Below, one piece after another: positions 6,654 to 8,910 of a DNA stretch of 8,910 nucleotides; position 1 is the first letter of the stretch; every line of letters begins with the position of its first letter. The position numbers and the translations under genes are program-made. Below the pieces are notes generated by a model. The model was given only the letters and a program-made list of their open reading frames with translations. It made no database searches and was not told the DNA's origin. Source of the DNA: an uncultured Planctomycetaceae bacterium (GTDB taxonomy: Bacteria; Planctomycetota; Planctomycetia; Pirellulales; Lacipirellulaceae); the NCBI GenBank assembly GCA_937860165.1, contig CALMBE010000734.1, forward strand, positions 1-8,910, read 5' to 3'.

Positions 6654-6695
6654 GCTATCGGCGGTCAGCCAGAGAAAACAGGTCTGGCCGATAGC
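6654..6695. repeat. Imperfect palindrome in the leader
   Basis: The arms gctatcgg (6654-6661) and ccgatagc (6688-6695) pair perfectly over 8 bp. Inside them ccaga (6669-6673) and tctgg (6683-6687) extend the stem after a 7-base bulge on the left. The right arm is followed by tgacagccgaaagc, which partly repeats the same words. There is no T tract, so it is not a simple terminator. It could be a leader structure or a dispersed palindromic repeat. Confidence 0.5.
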
Positions 6696-6803
6696 TGACA
6701 GCCGAAAGCAGCATAGAGTTCATTTTCTGCGCAGTCGACAATTCAATACCCCCTTTAGTTTTCGATGGTTCACCCTTTGGACCCAAACTGAGTGGAACGC
6801 GAG

Positions 6804-7079
6804 ATGATACCCCCGGGCCGCCAAAGATTGAAGTTTGCCGAAACCGATCTTCCTTCAGTTAGCCATCTCTCCTTGGAAAAAAGAATCGAGCTTTGGGCAG
6901 AATTGGTGGATGAAAATGAGGCCCTTCTGAAAGCCGGTTTGAAATCACGAATTGGCAATACCGGGGATCCCCGGGCTGCCTATCGAGATTGGTATTCCCG
7001 CACCATGGAAGAGCGTGACAAACTTCAAGTCGCACTTGCTGAGAACCTCACTCGACGGGAACGAAGTCATGGCCAGTGA
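6804..7079 (+). CDS. Small protein of unknown function, possible antitoxin partner
   Basis: I do not recognise a family for this 91-aa protein. It is charged and probably mostly helical: an N-terminal extended part (residues 1-20), then SLEKRIELWAELVDENEALL and a second helix around AYRDWYSRTMEERDKLQVAL, ending in a basic tail (TRRERSHGQ). There is no signal peptide, membrane segment or obvious helix-turn-helix. Its stop lies 11 bases inside the next gene (atggccagtga), implying co-transcription and translational coupling with the nucleotidyltransferase. By position it resembles the antitoxin of a toxin-antitoxin pair, but it is much shorter than AbiEi and lacks that protein's visible winged-helix features. 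The start could be the GTG at 6792 instead (95 aa); neither has a strong Shine-Dalgarno sequence. Coding status is supported by the overlap and by protein-like composition. Confidence 0.65.
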   Translation: MIPPGRQRLKFAETDLPSVSHLSLEKRIELWAELVDENEALLKAGLKSRIGNTGDPRAAYRDWYSRTMEERDKLQVALAENLTRRERSHGQ

Positions 7080-7665
7080 GACCGTGCGTTCGGTTTTGAA
7101 TTTCGTATGGAATGCGCTCGAACCACTGGGGCACCCTTGTGCGCTTATTGGGGGTCTGGCACTCGCCGTCTGGTCTCATCCCCGTTCGACCCGTGACATA
7201 GATTTCTTATTGGGTATCGAGCGTGGTAATGTCGATCAGGTACTCGATCTACTTCAATCGCAGGGATGTCGACCCAAGAGCCTGCCCGCGATAACAATTG
7301 TTGGCGATCATAGTTTCCTACAACTCCTCTACACTCCCCCCGGCGAATTCTATGAAGTCCAGTTTGATTTCCTTCTAGCAGAGTCACCCTTTCAAAAGTT
7401 GGCGCTCGCTCGTTCAGTTGAGCGAGAAGTTGCTAATCTGGACCGGCCCTTGCGAGTCTTAAAGTGCGATGATCTGATCCTTTTCAAACTATTGGCTAGT
7501 CGCATGATAGACCGTGCCGATGCGGTCATTCTCCTCCGAGAGAATCGAGAAAGTCTCGATACCGAACATTTGAGGCTGTGGTTAAAAAACCTCGATCTGG
7601 TCAGCGAATTCCACGAGATTTGGCGAGATGCATTCCCCGCAGAGTCCTTGCCCGACTATTGTTGA
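7069..7665 (+). CDS. Nucleotidyltransferase-fold protein, AbiEii/DUF6036-like
   Basis: This 198-aa protein has a minimal nucleotidyltransferase (pol-beta-like) core. ALIGGLALAVWSHPRSTRDIDFLL (25-48) holds the Gly-Gly (28-29) and the metal-binding D43-x-D45. The third acidic residue is probably D100 in EVQFDFLL. The C-terminal helical part carries LKCDDLILFKLLASRMIDRADAV (131-153), with K140 and the Asp-Arg motif typical of AbiEii/DUF6036-type proteins. Members of this superfamily include toxins that transfer nucleotides to tRNA and so block growth (AbiEii/MenT) and proteins of unknown role. All catalytic residues seem present. The ATG at 7069 overlaps the upstream gene's stop; an in-frame ATG at 6952 lies in the other gene's coding sequence and would add 39 unrelated residues. 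The pair looks like a toxin-antitoxin operon, but toxicity is inference. Confidence 0.8.
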   Translation: MASETVRSVLNFVWNALEPLGHPCALIGGLALAVWSHPRSTRDIDFLLGIERGNVDQVLDLLQSQGCRPKSLPAITIVGDHSFLQLLYTPPGEFYEVQFDFLLAESPFQKLALARSVEREVANLDRPLRVLKCDDLILFKLLASRMIDRADAVILLRENRESLDTEHLRLWLKNLDLVSEFHEIWRDAFPAESLPDYC

Positions 7666-7683
7666 CTCCCGGGATGCTGAGCG

Positions 7684-7733
7684 TTCCGGCACATTTCCAC
7701 CGAAAACGTTCCACTAATTGTCGACTGCCGGAA
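7684..7733 (+). terminator. Inverted repeat, possible terminator of the nucleotidyltransferase gene
   Basis: The perfect 8-bp arms ttccggca (7684-7691) and tgccggaa (7726-7733) are separated by 34 bases, 18 bases after the stop. The right arm is followed by tcctttcc, a pyrimidine tract rather than a run of T. The long loop makes it a weak terminator; an operator is the alternative. Confidence 0.3.
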
Positions 7734-7746
7734 TCCTTTCCGAACT

Positions 7747-7797
7747 TGCTCGCAACTTATACCATGGAGGATTCCGAATAGCCCCGCACTGCGAGCA
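7747..7797. promoter_or_regulatory. Inverted repeat abutting the ribonuclease Z start
   Basis: The perfect 8-bp arms tgctcgca (7747-7754) and tgcgagca (7790-7797) are separated by 35 bases; the right arm ends three bases before the ATG at 7801. The loop holds a tatacc that could be a -10, and a ggagg inside a five-codon frame (ATG at 7764, TAG at 7779-7781). It could be an operator or a translation-control hairpin; no direct evidence. Confidence 0.35.
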
Positions 7798-7800
7798 GCC

Positions 7801-8595
7801 ATGATCGAAAATGCCCCCATTCAGTCCCTCACCCACGATGGGCTCACTCTCGAAGGCTATTCCCGCGCAGCGGTGCAAACCTATTGGCGCATCCCTGAAC
7901 TCAAGATCGGCTTTGACCTAGGGGCTCAACCCTGGACCTTCATGGGAACCGAAACCTGGTTTGTCTCGCACGGCCATCTCGATCACATCGCGGCGCTGCC
8001 GGTGTATGTGGCCCGTCGAAGGATGATGCGGATGGAACCGCCGCGGATTTACATGCCCGAGGAAGCCATCGATCCTACCCAGCGAATCCTGCGACAATTC
8101 ACCCGCTTGGATCGAGGACGACTCCCTTGCGAATTGATTGCGATCGGCCCGGGTGAAGAAGTAGAACTCAATCGCGAATTAGTGGTCACGGCCACGGCCA
8201 CAAAGCACACGGTCCCGTCTCTGGGATTTATCGTGTGGGAACGCCGACACAAGCTCAAGCCCGAGTATCAAGGACTCAGTGGAGACCAGATTAGGGATAT
8301 CCGACTCGGCGGCATGGAGGTGACTGCCGAGCAACGGCGACCCCTAGTGGGGTACTTAGGGGATACTTCACCCGAGGGACTCGACAACTGCCCCGCCATG
8401 TACGAGGCCAAGATTCTAATTTGCGAAATGACATTCGTGTCCCCCGAACATCGCAAGCAGAAGATTCACAAGTTCGGCCACATGCACTTGGACGATTTCG
8501 TCGAACGCAGCCAACGATTCCAAAATGAATTGATCATCGCCTCCCACGTTAGCACCCGTTATCACGCCTCGACCGTCCGGCGCCACGTCGACCGC
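7801..8595 (+). CDS. rnz: Ribonuclease Z, plant-type short form, C-terminus and stop lost
   Basis: This is a metallo-beta-lactamase-fold endonuclease that trims tRNA 3' ends. The 265 recognisable residues align in order with the short plant-type RNase Z group: [28 protein letters not shown] with the zinc motif HGHLDH (57-62), H136 in [25 protein letters not shown]188 in [18 protein letters not shown] (226-232) and H249 in [17 protein letters not shown]. Relatives continue for about 15 more residues (a LPxxLEGRxxLW-like end) and stop. Here that end is missing: after HVDR the same frame runs to the window edge for 105 codons of Arg/Gly/Gln-rich sequence without a stop. This tail is the shadow of a dehydrogenase read in another frame. 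All metal ligands are present. The start ATG has no clear Shine-Dalgarno sequence. The end coordinate marks the last family-like residue, not a stop codon. Confidence 0.85.
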
Positions 8596-8910
8596 GGCCG
8601 GCTTGCTGTACCGCCTGGTGGGCGAGGTGAACGACGCGGCGCTCGCGAAGGGCCTCGGCTCGATCGACAAGTTTCTGAGCAAGGGTGTCGAGAAGGGCAA
8701 GATGACGGCCGAGAAGAAGGCCGAGATCATGGGCCGGCTCAAGGGCACCACGAAGCTCGAGGATCTTGCTCCGTGCGACGTGGTGATCGAGGCCGTGGTC
8801 GAAAACATCGCTCTCAAACACGAGACCTTCGGCGCTCTCAACAAGGTTTGCGGCAAAGATACGATCTTCGCGTCCAATACGTCTTCGCTCTCCATCACCG
8901 AGATGGCCTC
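8588..8910 (+). pseudogene. 3-hydroxyacyl-CoA dehydrogenase fragment (both ends missing here)
   Basis: In frame 2 the sequence encodes the NAD-binding domain of an FadB/Hbd-type 3-hydroxyacyl-CoA dehydrogenase, which oxidises 3-hydroxyacyl-CoA in beta-oxidation or butanoate metabolism. Recognisable pieces are [51 protein letters not shown], then [20 protein letters not shown] with the conserved Ser-Asn-Thr-Ser-Ser. The first ~20 residues expected in the family, with the GxGxMG nucleotide-binding motif and a start codon, are absent. The frame instead opens out of the ribonuclease Z sequence. The right end is cut by the window, before the catalytic His region. Codon use is more G/C-rich at third positions than in the ribonuclease Z. 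It may be a genuine gene elsewhere, joined here by deletion or by an assembly or cloning chimera. Confidence 0.8.

Noticed and set aside
7764..7781. Five-codon frame (Met-Glu-Asp-Ser-Glu) as a leader peptide
   Set aside because: Too short to support without conservation; noted only as part of the inverted-repeat region.
8596..8910. In-frame Arg/Gly-rich extension of ribonuclease Z as a genuine RGG-like RNA-binding tail
   Set aside because: The same bases encode a well-conserved dehydrogenase in another frame, so the tail is a frame shadow.
1..8910. CRISPR array, tRNA, rRNA, insertion sequence or phage genes
   Set aside because: I saw no regular repeat-spacer pattern, no tRNA-like arms with TTCGA signature, and no transposase, integrase or phage structural protein in any frame.

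Overview
The base composition, weak or absent Shine-Dalgarno sites and gene families suggest a planctomycete, probably of the Pirellulales. The families pointing that way are a TIGR03032/DUF4915-type gene, a membrane PIN-TRAM protein and a plant-type ribonuclease Z. This placement is inferred from gene content only; there is no rRNA or other marker in the window.

Layout. Bases 1-423 hold no gene I recognise. A secreted Bcp-type peroxiredoxin (424-1011, +) converges on a short-chain dehydrogenase/reductase (SDR, 1094-1954, -). Upstream of the SDR, on the same strand, is a C-terminally truncated TIGR03032/DUF4915-like gene (1998-2498, -). Its missing end is replaced by intergenic repeat sequence. 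The SDR is bracketed by two inverted copies of a ~33-bp palindromic element whose stems show compensatory base changes. Next comes a membrane-anchored PIN-TRAM protein (2655-3677, -) with its own promoter and a possible terminator. Then follows a tightly overlapping pair, a HIT-family nucleotide phosphorylase/hydrolase and a dGTPase-like HD hydrolase (5533 to 3850, -). Divergent from these is the segregation and condensation protein ScpA (5785-6549, +).

A structured 255-bp leader follows. It precedes a translationally coupled two-gene unit: a 91-aa protein I do not recognise (6804-7079) and a nucleotidyltransferase-fold protein of AbiEii/DUF6036 type (7069-7665). This is the best candidate in the window for an undescribed system, arranged like a toxin-antitoxin pair. 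After two spaced inverted repeats comes a plant-type ribonuclease Z (7801 onward, +).

The last ~320 bp are anomalous. Near 8585-8600 the ribonuclease Z loses its last residues and its stop codon. The sequence switches frame and composition into a 3-hydroxyacyl-CoA dehydrogenase that lacks its N-terminal nucleotide-binding glycine motif and runs off the window. The join is either an assembly or cloning chimera or a real deletion fusion.

Functionally the window is mostly housekeeping: nucleotide-pool sanitation (HIT plus dGTPase), chromosome condensation (ScpA), RNA processing (RNase Z, PIN-TRAM) and peroxide defence. The accessory signals are the nucleotidyltransferase pair, the palindromic repeats and the two broken genes.
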